Shown: one piece after another, positions 43,907 through 52,940 of the stretch | How positions within the stretch are numbered: position 1 is the first letter of the stretch | Layout of the letters: each line of letters begins with the position of its first letter | DNA from: DATJPR01 sp963752915 | GTDB lineage: Bacteria > Bacteroidota > Ignavibacteria > UBA10030 > UBA6906 | Direction of reading: 5' to 3' | NCBI GenBank assembly: GCA_963752915.1 | Contig: CAVVZZ010000015.1 | Location: 1 to 64,000, forward strand | DNA length: 64,000 bases | The notes under the pieces: generated by a model | Seen by the model: only the letters and a program-made list of their open reading frames with translations | Told to the model about the DNA's origin: nothing | Database searches by the model: none | Position numbers and translations under genes: made by a program

Positions 43907-44260
43907 ATGCAAGAAAAGGAAAAGAAATCGTCAGTTATGAAGACTCATGAAGACCTTGGCCGCGAATTGCGGCAACGAATTCTCGCGATGGAGGGTGTTA
44001 CGGAAAAGCCGGATGCGGGAATTCATGAAGATGCCTTCTTTGTCGGCAAACGAATGTTTATGCACATTCATGGATACGGCTTCTGCGACGTCCGCCTCCC
44101 GAAGGATGTTCAGGCGCGCGTCCTGGCCGAAGGGAAGGCGAGGCATCACCGATGGGCGCCAGAGGCGGGGTACGTGACGGTTGTAGTGAAGGAAGAGCGC
44201 GATGTGGAAAACGCCATGGACATTATACGGATTTCCCACGATGCTTTTGGGAAGTCGTAA
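43907..44260 (+). CDS. Luciferase-like domain (DUF5519-type) protein
   Basis: The 117-residue protein has the pattern PDAGIHEDAFFVGKRMFMHIHGYGFCDVRLPKDVQ-like (residues about 37-72) and HHRWAPEAGYVTVVVKEERDVENAMDIIR, found in small proteins annotated as luciferase-family or DUF5519. Biochemical function is unknown. An internal ATG at 43937 (MKTHEDLG) is a possible start. It lies within the ECF42-linked gene set. Confidence 0.65.
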   Translation: MQEKEKKSSVMKTHEDLGRELRQRILAMEGVTEKPDAGIHEDAFFVGKRMFMHIHGYGFCDVRLPKDVQARVLAEGKARHHRWAPEAGYVTVVVKEERDVENAMDIIRISHDAFGKS

Positions 44261-44389
44261 CTCTCCACTCCAAGCGCCAGGCCCGGCGGAAAAGTGGCGT
44301 GTCGTTTGAAGACCATGTCGAATTCTCGACACCCGGATCGACTACTCTCTGAACAGATGTTTGCATGAACCAAACAAAGGAGTTTCGCC

Positions 44390-44827
44390 ATGCGATTTAT
44401 GATGCTGATGATCCCGAGCGTCTATCAGGGCGCAAAAGGGAAGAACCTTGGACCGGAATTCGCGCCGGGAGCCGACGATTTCGCGAAGATGGCGAAGTAC
44501 AACAAAGAGTTGGCCAACGCGGGGGCGCTCATTGCTCTTGATGGCCTCCAGCCGATGACACAAGGAGCCCGAGTCTCGTTCAGTGGCGGGAAGCCGAAGG
44601 TGACCGACGGTCCTTACACGGAGTCGAAAGAAGTCCTCGGCGGCTACTGGATGATCCAGGTGAAATCGAAAGACGAAGCCGTCGAATGGGCACGACGTGT
44701 CCCGGCGCAGGACGGTGATGTCATCGAGGTCCGTCAGGTGTTTGAGGTGGACGATCTCCCTGCCGACGTCGTGAAGGCGGCGGGCGGTCTGACCGTGAGG
44801 GCGCAGATAGAAAAGATGAAGGCGTAA
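44390..44827 (+). CDS. DGPF/YCII-domain protein, paralogue 2
   Basis: The 145-residue protein is the longer DGPF type: MRFMMLMIPSVYQG start, PKVTDGPYTESKEVLGGYWMIQVKS with DGPY in place of DGPF, and a C-terminal acidic helix. AAAGGAG lies 7 bp upstream. This subtype often sits beside ECF42 genes. No enzymatic residues are identifiable. Confidence 0.88.
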   Translation: MRFMMLMIPSVYQGAKGKNLGPEFAPGADDFAKMAKYNKELANAGALIALDGLQPMTQGARVSFSGGKPKVTDGPYTESKEVLGGYWMIQVKSKDEAVEWARRVPAQDGDVIEVRQVFEVDDLPADVVKAAGGLTVRAQIEKMKA

Positions 44828-44878
44828 GGTGGCGGGGACAATGGAAACAAATGACTGTATCATCACATGGAGGGTGCT

Positions 44879-45307
44879 ATGCCGACTATTAATCCGTATC
44901 TGAATTTCGCCGGCACGACGGAAGAAGCGTTCAACTTCTACAAGTCGGTGTTCGGGGGGGAATTTGTCAACCTCACCCGGTTCAAGGATACGCCCGAAGC
45001 GGCGAAGATGTCCAAGGCCGAAGGGGAGAAACTCATGCACGTTTCACTGCCGATCGGGAAAGGGAACCTGCTCATGGCGACGGATGCGCTTGAGTCGCAG
45101 GGTTGGAAGCTCACGGCCGGGAACAATTTTCAGTTGGCGATTGAAGCCGAGAGCAAAACCGACGCGGACAGATACTTCAAGGGTCTGTCCGCCGGAGGGA
45201 AGGTAACGCTGGCGATGTCCGATGCCATGTGGGGAGCGTACTTCGGGATGGTCATCGACAAGTTTGGGATCAGCTGGATGGTCAGCTATACGTATCCGAA
45301 AAAGTGA
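44879..45307 (+). CDS. VOC-superfamily (PhnB/glyoxalase-like) protein
   Basis: The 142-residue protein has the PhnB-type start TINPYLNFAGTTEEAFNFYKSVFGGEF, the central HVSLPIGKGNLLMATDA, and MWGAYFGMVIDKFGISWMVSY at the end. PhnB-like VOC proteins are dimers with paired beta-alpha-beta-beta-beta modules; many lack a full metal site and have unknown roles. The ATG at 44879 follows a GGAGGG; an upstream in-frame ATG at 44867 includes that site. Confidence 0.85.
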   Translation: MPTINPYLNFAGTTEEAFNFYKSVFGGEFVNLTRFKDTPEAAKMSKAEGEKLMHVSLPIGKGNLLMATDALESQGWKLTAGNNFQLAIEAESKTDADRYFKGLSAGGKVTLAMSDAMWGAYFGMVIDKFGISWMVSYTYPKK

Positions 45308-45310
45308 TCC

Positions 45311-45412
45311 CTGCCCACCATCTGCCCATCTCCCCGTCCCCCCATCTCCTGTTCTCCCCCTCGCGCGAAGGGGGGAAGGGGGGATGGGGAGAAGGGGGGA
45401 AAAGGAGATGGG
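45311..45412. repeat. C/T- and G/A-rich inverted heptamer repeat with TCGCGCGA core, second copy
   Basis: The left arm is pyrimidine-rich in 7-bp steps (ATCTCCC, CGTCCCC). The core TCGCGCGA is at 45361-45368 and the right arm is purine-rich. CCCATCTCCT at 45341-45350 is exactly complementary to 45403-45412, with further G/C pairing inside. The element starts 4 bp after the VOC gene's stop. It is a relative of the element at 34091. Confidence 0.75.
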
Positions 45413-45461
45413 ACTGTCGAGATAATATCGATGCCCAACCAATCTTCAGGATAGAATATCC

Positions 45462-45842
45462 ATGAAATACCTGTGTCTAGCCTACGAAGAAGAACATCAG
45501 CTGAATGGGTTATCGAAAGCTGAGTGGGACTCGCTACGAGGGGAAACCCTCAGCTATGTCGAAGAACTGCAGAAGGCCGGCCATATGCTCACTGCGGAAG
45601 CCTTGCAGAGCACGCAAACAGCGATGACCGTGCGCGTGCGGAACGGCAGCCTCTCGGTCACCGACGGCCCATTTGCCGAAACGAAGGAAACTCTCGGAGG
45701 GTTCTTCCTGATCAACGCAAGAGACCTCAATGAGGCGATCCAGGTCGCCTCGCGTTGGCCCTCGGCCCGGTTCGGGAGCATTGAGATCCGACCGATCGAG
45801 GAAGAGCTCAAGGAAGATGGCCGCTATGCGCCAGTGCAGTGA
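45462..45842 (+). CDS. DGPF/YCII-domain protein, paralogue 3
   Basis: The 126-residue protein begins MKYLCLAYEEEHQ and has TDGPFAETKETLGGFFLINARDLNEAI, very close to paralogue 1. The two probably arose by duplication. Its stop overlaps the open frame of the next gene. It belongs to the ECF42-linked set. Confidence 0.88.
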   Translation: MKYLCLAYEEEHQLNGLSKAEWDSLRGETLSYVEELQKAGHMLTAEALQSTQTAMTVRVRNGSLSVTDGPFAETKETLGGFFLINARDLNEAIQVASRWPSARFGSIEIRPIEEELKEDGRYAPVQ

Positions 45843-45874
45843 TCTGCGACGTATTCCTGAACAACGGAGTCAAA

Positions 45875-46255
45875 ATGGAAAAGGGAAAAGAATACGCGTC
45901 CGTCGATGACTACATCGATGCCCGACCCGCTCTTGTCCGCAAAAAGCTCGCGCAGCTAAGACGCATCGTAAAGGAAGAGGCCTCTGACGCGGAGGAACGC
46001 CTGAGCTACCGGATGCCTGCGTATTTTCTGAACGGTAATGTGGTGTACTTCGCTGCACACTCGAACCACATCGGCTTTTACCCGGGGGCGGCTGCTGTCG
46101 CGACGTTCAAAAAGAACATATCGAAATACAAAAATGCGAAGGGTTCCATCCAGTTTCCGATTGCGGAGCCGCTCCCGATGGACCTTATTCGAACGATTGT
46201 GCGCTTCAAAGCGAAGGCGAACGCGAAGAAGAAGTCCCTCCGTTCTCCGAAATAG
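45875..46255 (+). CDS. DUF1801 (YdhG-like) protein
   Basis: The 126-residue protein has ASVDDYIDARPALVRKKLAQLRRIV, ERLSYRMPAYFLNGNVVYFAAHSNHIGFYPG and KGSIQFPIAEPLP, the conserved blocks of DUF1801. Some members have been called iron chaperones by similarity to frataxin-like Bacillus proteins, but the function is not settled. The ATG at 45875 follows a CGGAG; the frame is open a further 12 codons upstream. Confidence 0.85.
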   Translation: MEKGKEYASVDDYIDARPALVRKKLAQLRRIVKEEASDAEERLSYRMPAYFLNGNVVYFAAHSNHIGFYPGAAAVATFKKNISKYKNAKGSIQFPIAEPLPMDLIRTIVRFKAKANAKKKSLRSPK

Positions 46256-46309
46256 TCCCGGCAGGCAGCACGCACGCAATGTCCCTATGCACCCCAGGCA
46301 GGAGGCCCT

Positions 46310-47191
46310 ATGCAGAAGATCACACCGTTCTTGTGGTTTGACAGTAACGCTGAGGAGGCGATGACTTTCTACGCCTCGGCGTTCAAAAACTCGACCGTGG
46401 GGAATGTCGTGCGCTACGGGGAAGCCGGGCCGGGGAAGAAAGGGACGGTGATGACCGGAACCTTTCAGCTCGTCGGACGCGACTTCTCAGCGTTGAACGG
46501 AGGGCCGATCTTCAAATTCACGCCGGCCATATCGTTCTACGTGAGTTGCGAGACACGGGAACAAATCGACACCCTGTGGGCGAAGCTCTCCGGCGGCGGG
46601 TCTTCCCTCATGGAGCTCGACCGCTATCCTTTCAGCGAGCGATTCGGTTGGGTTCAAGATAGGTTTGGACTTTCCTGGCAGTTGAACCTCACAGGACAGA
46701 AGCAGGACATCACTCCATTCCTGATGTATGTCGGGAAGCAGGCCGGGAGAACCGAGGAAGCGATCAAGTTCTACACGTCGATTTTTAAGAATTCCGGCAT
46801 CGAACGGATCGTCCTGAATGAGAAAGGGGACGCGGAGCCGGAAGGGACGGTCAAACACGCGGCGTTTTCCCTGGCAGGCGAACGATTCATGGCAATGGAC
46901 AGTCATGGCCCGCATGATTTTTCCTTCACCGAGGCGCTCTCCTTCTTCGTGGACTGCGGGTCGCAGGAAGAAGTCGATGAGTTCTGGGAGAAACTTTCCG
47001 CGGGTGGGGCGACGAGTCAGTGCGGGTGGTTGAAGGACAAGTTCGGCGTGTCGTGGCAGATCGTTCCCTCGGTTCTCGGAAAACTGTTGCACGACAAGAA
47101 CCCGGTGAAGGCCAAAAACGTCATGAACGCGATGCTCAAAATGACGAAGCTCGATGTCCAGGCCCTGCAACGGGCGCACGACAGGGAGTAG
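46310..47191 (+). CDS. Tandem VOC (3-dmu-9_3-mt/PhnB-like) protein
   Basis: The 293-residue protein consists of two similar halves: residues about 1-140 (ITPFLWFDSNAEEAMTFYASAFKNS) and 143-270 (ITPFLMYVGKQAGRTEEAIKFYTSIFKNS). Each ends with W-V/L-x-D-x-F-G-x-S-W-Q. Single-domain relatives are common, so this is an internal duplication or fusion giving a pseudo-dimer. GGAGG precedes the ATG. The substrate is unknown. Confidence 0.85.
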   Translation: MQKITPFLWFDSNAEEAMTFYASAFKNSTVGNVVRYGEAGPGKKGTVMTGTFQLVGRDFSALNGGPIFKFTPAISFYVSCETREQIDTLWAKLSGGGSSLMELDRYPFSERFGWVQDRFGLSWQLNLTGQKQDITPFLMYVGKQAGRTEEAIKFYTSIFKNSGIERIVLNEKGDAEPEGTVKHAAFSLAGERFMAMDSHGPHDFSFTEALSFFVDCGSQEEVDEFWEKLSAGGATSQCGWLKDKFGVSWQIVPSVLGKLLHDKNPVKAKNVMNAMLKMTKLDVQALQRAHDRE

Positions 47192-47273
47192 GCAATTCCG
47201 CATCGATTTCTTTTTACGTCTCGCGTCGTGATTCGTACCTTAGCTGCGACATGCTGACCAGAGAGGGGGATCT

Positions 47274-47702
47274 ATGAGCAAAGGCTTTGTCGCTCACCAA
47301 ACGATTGTCATTAATGCTCCGACCGCAACGGTCTGGGATGCCCTCACCAACCCGAAGATCATCAGCCAATATATGTTCGGGACGAACGTGGTAACGGATT
47401 GGAACCAGGGCAGCCCGATCTTCTTCAAGGGCGAATGGCAGGGGAGGGCATACGAAGACAAAGGCGTCATCCTCCGAATCGAAAGGAACCGATATCTCAC
47501 CTATACACATTTCAGTCCGCTCGCAGGAGTTCCGGATGTTCCCGAGAACTATCATACGGTGGATGTTGAACTCGCGGGAAGGGATGGAAACGTTATTGTT
47601 ACCCTGGCCCAGGACAACAACCCCACAGATGGTGCTCGCAAGCATTCCGAAGAGAATTGGGGATTGATGCTCCGCGGCATGAAGAGCCTGCTGGAAAAGT
47701 AA
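47274..47702 (+). CDS. SRPBCC/AHSA1-family protein
   Basis: The 142-residue protein has the START-like helix-grip pattern: FVAHQTIVINAPTATVWDALTNPKIISQYMFG at the N-terminus, then WQGRAYEDKGVILRIE and a C-terminal helix NWGLMLRGMKSLLEK. Such proteins bind hydrophobic ligands; no function is inferred. It closes the ECF42-linked run of small soluble proteins. Confidence 0.85.
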   Translation: MSKGFVAHQTIVINAPTATVWDALTNPKIISQYMFGTNVVTDWNQGSPIFFKGEWQGRAYEDKGVILRIERNRYLTYTHFSPLAGVPDVPENYHTVDVELAGRDGNVIVTLAQDNNPTDGARKHSEENWGLMLRGMKSLLEK

Positions 47703-47805
47703 TCCCGTCCTGCGAATTGATCATCACAAAAAATCTCCCGACATTACCACCTGCCTGTCTTGCTCTCCGCTGCCCGCACCAGTATATCCATCGGGAGGTT
47801 CCGCC

Positions 47806-50461
47806 TTGCGTACCGGGGTTCTCACACTGTTCTTTACACTCACGTGTGTCGTTCGTTCTCAGACACTGAACGTTGCCGACCTCGCATGTGAATACGAGAC
47901 AAATCCGATAGCGATCGGCACACAAAACCCGAGGCTGACCTGGAGGCTTGTCAGCGATCAGCGGGACGTCCTCCAAACCGCGTATTCCTTGCGCGCCTAC
48001 GAACATGCCTCCGGAGGGCCGTTGATCTGGGAATCCGGAAAAGTCAATTCAGCGCAATCGGTCAATGTCCCGTACAGTGGCCCGGTTCTCCGGTCGGGGA
48101 CCCGATACGAGTGGCAGGTACGTGTGTGGGACAACAAAGGCAACACGTCTCCCTGGAGTACCATCAACGATTGGGAGATGGGGCTTCTCTCGCCGGGGGA
48201 CTGGAAGGCGCGCTGGATTCAGGCCGAGAGGACGGATGACACCAGTGGAGGCCCTGCGATGATGTTCCGCAAGGAGTTTTCTCTGCATGATTCGGTGGTC
48301 TCTGCCCGGTTGTATGTCAGCGCGCACGGCGTGTATGAGGCGAGAATCGATGGTCAGAGAGTGGGGAATGATTACCTTACGCCCGGATGGACAAGCTACA
48401 AAAAACGCCTTCAGTATCAGGTGTATGATGTTACCCACCTGTTGACCGCGGGAGCAAATGCGATCGGCGCAACCCTTGGCGATGGTTGGTACCGGGGCCT
48501 GATCGGGTTCAATGGCGAGAAGAATTTCTACGGAGAGAAACTCGCGATGATTCTCCAGCTCACCGTCGTGTATGCCGACGGGAGCCGGGAAACCATCGTC
48601 TCTGATCGGAGCTGGAAATCGTCCACCGGACCCGTCCGCATGTCGGAAATCTATCTCGGGGAGACCTACGATGCCCGGCGTGAGCAGCCGGGGTGGGACA
48701 GGGCGAAGTTCAATGATGTCTCATGGTCCGGCGTCCGGGAAGTCAATGCCCCGAAGAACATTCTCATCGCCCCCTGCTCGCCTCCGATACGCAAGCATGA
48801 GGTTTTCCAACCCGTCAGTATCACAGCGTGCGGCGACAGCTGCGCGATAGTGGACTTCGGCCAGAATCTTGTAGGATGGGTAGTTCTAAGAGCACACGGC
48901 AACCCCGGCGATTCCGTGGTCATTCGTCATGGCGAAGTCCTTGACAGGAACGGCGGACTCTACGTCGACAACCTCCGGGCTGCAAAACAGGAAGCCGTCT
49001 ACGTGATGAAGGGCGAAGCCGAAGAGGTGTTCGAGCCGCACTTCACGTTTTTCGGGTTTCGCTATGTGAAGATCATCGGTTACCGCGGACTGCTTACGCC
49101 CGACAAAATTTCCGCCGTGGCCCTCTACTCCGATCTCGCACAGACCGGCACGTTTTCCTGTTCCAACGCGCTTGTCAATCAGCTGTATCATAATATCCAG
49201 TGGGGGCAGAAGGGGAATTTCCTGGACGTTCCCGACGGACTGCCCGCAACGTGACGAGCGGCTCGGATGGACGGGAGATGCGCAGGTGTTTTCAAGTACG
49301 GCTGCGCTGAATATGCAGGTCGCTCCGTTCTTCACGAAATGGCTGAAGGACCTCGCGGCCGACCAGAACAGTGATGGATCGGTTCCGTATGTGATTCCCA
49401 ATGTGCTGGACACGAGCTCGGCTGCCTCAGCCGGATGGTCGGATGCATCGACGGTCGTCCCCTGGAATATGTATCTCGCGTACGGCGATACACGGATTCT
49501 TGAACAACAATACGCGAGCATGAAAGCGTGGGTCGGATACATGGAGGGGAAGAGCAGGAACGATCTGTGGAACACCGGCTCGCACTTCGGCGATTGGCTG
49601 TTCTATCGTCCGCAGGATGACAATGACGGAAGGTCCGCAGTCACAGACAAGTATCTGATTGCCCAGGCGTATTACGCGCATTCGACGGAGCTGCTTTTGA
49701 ATGCAGCGAAGGTGCTGGGGCGGAGGAGTGACGTACTCCGTTATGAGAAGCTTCTGCAGAAGGTCCGGTCCGCATTTCTGCGAGAATATGTCACGCCCGG
49801 CGGCCATTTGGTCTCGGGTACGCAAACAGCCTACGTCCTGGCGCTCGATTTCGATCTTCTTCCGCCGGCGATGCGCCCCCAGGCCGCCCTCAGACTCGTC
49901 GAGAATGTGCATGAGTATGATAACCACATCACCACGGGATTTCTTGGCACGCCGCATTTGTGCCGGGTGCTCACCCGGTTCGGATATGTGGATGTCGCGT
50001 ACGCTTTGCTCATGCAAAAGACATATCCGTCCTGGCTGTATCCCGTCACCATGGGTGCGACCACCATCTGGGAACGGTGGGATGGCATACGCCCGGACGG
50101 CAGTTTCCAGAATCCCGGAGATGAACTCTTTCAACCACTACGCCTACGGTGCGATCGGAGAGTGGCTGTTCCAGACCCCCGGCGGTCTCTCGCTCGATCC
50201 GGCCGTTCCGGGCTACAAACATTTCCGCATCGCTCCGCAGACCGGCGGCGGCCTGACGAACGTCTCTGTCGGACTGAAGACTTTGTACGGACCCATCGCG
50301 TCTTCGTGGCAGATTTCGACAGTACAATGACGGTGGACATTACCATCCCGCCCAATACAAGCGCAGAAGTCGTGTTGCCCGACGGCGGCAGAACCCGGAC
50401 CCTTGGGTCCGGGGTGTATCACTTTGACTATCCCCGAAAGAAGAACGCCGGGGATCAGTGA
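47806..50461 (+). pseudogene. Alpha-L-rhamnosidase (GH78), split by at least three frameshifts
   Basis: The product starts at a TTG with GGGAGG 8 bp upstream and a signal peptide. It then shows the GH78 N-terminal (NPRLTW) and accessory beta domains, and an (alpha/alpha)6 catalytic domain with DCPQRDERLGWTGDAQ. The frame shifts near 49234 (an extra G in GTTCCCGACGG), near 50120 (an extra base before MNSFNHYAYG) and near 50325 (a missing base), then ends at 50461. Apart from these indels, conservation is intact. If corrected, it is a secreted enzyme removing rhamnose from pectin or glycosides. Confidence 0.8.
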
Positions 50462-50479
50462 AAGAATCAAAAGGAGTGT

Positions 50480-51255
50480 GTGATCGAAATGTTGGTTTCC
50501 CATAGCAAAGCGTTGTATATCTCGGCTTCTGCTGCGACCATCCTTTGCGGCGTCATTCTCTCCGGTCCCGTTGCTGTCGGGATCGTCATGCCTTCGCACC
50601 GCAACCGCCCTGGCAAAATACAGAGATCTTTGTCCGCAATTATTCCTGGCTGCAGTCGCTCCCATATGTTTTCGGGTTCTTTATTGTCGGCGGGTTCGTC
50701 CTCTTGATGTCGGGCTTGAATGGCACCGGACGGGAACCGCTGCGCCCCTTGAAGTGACGGCAGCTGACAATAACGGGGATTTTTGCGTCGTTAGTGTTCC
50801 TGAATTACGTCCTCCAAACGACGTTCGTCCCCCAATGGATCACGACAAGCGACCCGATCGTCGCGTCTTAACAATGGCGAACCCCCGATCGCTCGGATGG
50901 GCGCTGGAAATGTATGGCTATGGCGTCCTCGGCATCGCGACCGCCTTCGTCGCCCCGCTGTTTGACGCCCATGGACGTCAAGGGGCGATCAGATCGCTGC
51001 TCTGGGCGAATTGTGTGATCAGCGTCGGATCAGCTGCGGTGCTTCCTGTTGATCCCCGGTTGGGTGCTGACACCCTTGGGCATCGCTGCCGGCGCGTTTT
51101 GGAATCTCCTCGTTGCCGTCCTGATGGTCCTGATCATGCTGGAATTCCGGTTCGGTCGAAGTCTCGAAGAGACGGGACATCCCGCAAGTGACCCGGGACG
51201 AACGGACAAGATGAGAGTGCATGTCCACGAAATGGGGACCAACAGAAAGGGATGA
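50480..51255 (+). pseudogene. Multi-pass membrane protein of unknown family, split by several frameshifts
   Basis: Membrane-like segments appear in succession in different frames: ALYISASAATILCGVIL, LPYVFGFFIVGGFVLLMSGL, GIFASLVFLNYVLQTTFVPQW, LGWALEMYGYGVLGIATAFV and LTPLGIAAGAFWNLLVAVLM. Together they give a protein of about 250 residues with six or so helices. Shifts or stops are needed near 50590, 50755, 50870 and 51036; at 50870 one missing T in TCTTAACAATG restores the frame. An AAGGAG lies before the GTG at 50480. I know similar uncharacterised bacterial proteins but no function. Confidence 0.55.
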
Positions 51256-51262
51256 TGGAGAG

Positions 51263-51926
51263 ATGAAGGTGAAGGCGATTCTTTTCGGTGCGACGGGAAT
51301 GGTGGGGGAGGGGGTTCTCCGTGTCGCGCTTGATCATGCCGACGTGGAAACCGTCCTTGTCATCGGAAGGAGGTCATGCGGTGTCTCGCATCCGAAGTTG
51401 CGGGAGATCGTGCATGGTGACTTCTACGACTTTTCAGCGATCGAATCCCAATGCGCCGGCTACAATGCCTGCTTCTTCTGCCTCGGCGTTTCGTCGGTCG
51501 GGATGAAAGAGGCGGAGTACCGCCGGGTAACGTATGACCTGACGATCGCCGCCGCGCACATGCTCGCCCGACAGAACCCTGCGCATGACGTTCTGTTATG
51601 TCTCCGGGGCTGGTACCGACAGCTCGGAGAAAGGACGTCTCATGTGGGCGCGGGTCAAAGGGGAAAACAGAGAATGATCTCCGGGCGATGCGCTTCAAGG
51701 GAGTGTATCTGTTCAGACCGGGATTCATCAAGCCGATCGCCGGACAGAAGAACACCTATCCCCTTGCGAATATCTCGGCTGGGGGTATCCGCTCTGGAAG
51801 AGGTTAGTTCCCCGGTATGTGTGCACTCTTGAGGATATCGGGCGCGCAATGATTGCGGTGTCAATCGTGGGCTACAGTACCCCGATCCTCGAGAATCCGG
51901 ACATCGCCCGGTGCGGCGGGGCATAA
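51263..51926 (+). pseudogene. NAD(P)-binding Rossmann-fold (atypical SDR/epimerase-like) protein, frameshifted
   Basis: The start MKVKAILFGATGMVGEGVLRVALD is the TGxxGxxG nucleotide-binding fold. The frame then breaks near 51590, 51660 and 51775. Pieces in the other frames continue the protein smoothly: FCYVSGAGTDSSEKGRLMWA, then FKGVYLFRPGFIKPIAGQKN, then YLGWGYPLWKRLVPRYVCTL, ending at the TAA at 51924-51926. All catalytic-fold segments are readable, so only indels separate it from an intact gene. Confidence 0.7.
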
Positions 51927-51932
51927 AAGGTG

Positions 51933-52121
51933 ATGGACACGATGACTCCGCCTCGCTCAGCCGTTCTGACCATTGTTCGTGCTTCGCTTTTGGCCGGGAC
52001 TCTTGACCTGTCCGCAGCGGTTGTCGAGAATGTGATCGCCGTCGTCACGCTCATTGTCTGTATCGGAATTCCTATTTCCCTCATCGTCAGCAGGCACCAC
52101 GCGACATCGAAGAACGGCTGA
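51933..52121 (+). pseudogene. Short membrane ORF, probably a YagU-like (DUF1440-type) gene with internal deletion
   Basis: The 62-residue ORF joins SAVLTIVRASLLAGTLDLSAA, the usual N-terminus of a roughly 150-residue four-helix membrane family, directly to IGIPISLIVSRHHATSKNG, which resembles that family's C-terminus. The middle two helices are absent. It could be a deletion derivative or a misassembly. It begins 7 bp after the broken Rossmann-fold gene. Confidence 0.35.
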
Positions 52122-52169
52122 CGCCTCTCGTCCACAGATGTTCTCAATTATTCTCCGAGGAACTCTACG

Positions 52170-52940
52170 ATGATCGTCGTGTCAGATCTTTGGAAGACAT
52201 TTCAGCGCGACAGGCAGCAGCGGAAGGAACATCCCGGGGCGAACCGAACGCAGGTGGAAGCCGTCGCCGGAATCAGCTTCACCTGCCAACCCGGCCGTGT
52301 GTTCTCGCTCCTTGGACCGAACGGAGCGGGGAAGACCACGACGCTCCGGATGATTGCCACGCTTCTCAAACCGTCGTCAGGTTCCATCACCGTCTGCGGC
52401 GCGAGCGTCACGGATCAGGCGCAGCAGGTCCGACGGAAAATCGGGTTTCTCACCGGGACCACGCGGCTGTATGAGCGCCTGACACCGGATGAGGTCGTTC
52501 GGTACTACGCCGATCTGCACGGGGTCGATCCGGCGGTCTTCAAGAAGCGCCGCGATGAGCTGTTCGGTATTCTGGGGATCGACGAGTTTGCCCAGAGGAG
52601 GATCGGCAAGCTTTCCACGGGGATGCGCCAGAAGGTCTCCATTGCGCGCACGATGATCCATGACCCGGAAGTGATCGTGTTCGATGAACCGACGGTGGGG
52701 CTCGACGTCATCACAGCCCGGCATATCCTCGATCTCATCCGATCGTGCCGTTCGCAGGGGAAGACGGTGCTGTTCTCCACGCATGTCATGGGCGAGGTGG
52801 GTCTGTTGAGCGACGATCTGGCGATCATCCACAACGGGAAACTGTGTTACTCCGGCACGTACGAATCGTTCCGCAGCACGATGAAAGTCGCGTCGCTCGA
52901 GGAAGAATTCATCCGACTTGTTCAGGAGACCGCACAATGA
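52170..52940 (+). CDS. natA: ABC transporter ATP-binding protein (NatA-like)
   Basis: The 256-residue ATPase has Walker A GPNGAGKTTT, a signature reading LSTGMRQKVSIARTM, Walker B VIVFDEPTVGLD and the switch His in FSTHVMGEV. The extended N-terminus and the STGMRQK signature are those of NatA sodium-exporter ATPases. It overlaps the permease gene by four bases (ATGA). Confidence 0.88.
   Translation: MIVVSDLWKTFQRDRQQRKEHPGANRTQVEAVAGISFTCQPGRVFSLLGPNGAGKTTTLRMIATLLKPSSGSITVCGASVTDQAQQVRRKIGFLTGTTRLYERLTPDEVVRYYADLHGVDPAVFKKRRDELFGILGIDEFAQRRIGKLSTGMRQKVSIARTMIHDPEVIVFDEPTVGLDVITARHILDLIRSCRSQGKTVLFSTHVMGEVGLLSDDLAIIHNGKLCYSGTYESFRSTMKVASLEEEFIRLVQETAQ

Noticed and set aside
34091..45412. CRISPR array
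   Set aside because: Repeats are 7 bp without conserved 24-40 bp repeats and unique spacers, and no cas genes are present.
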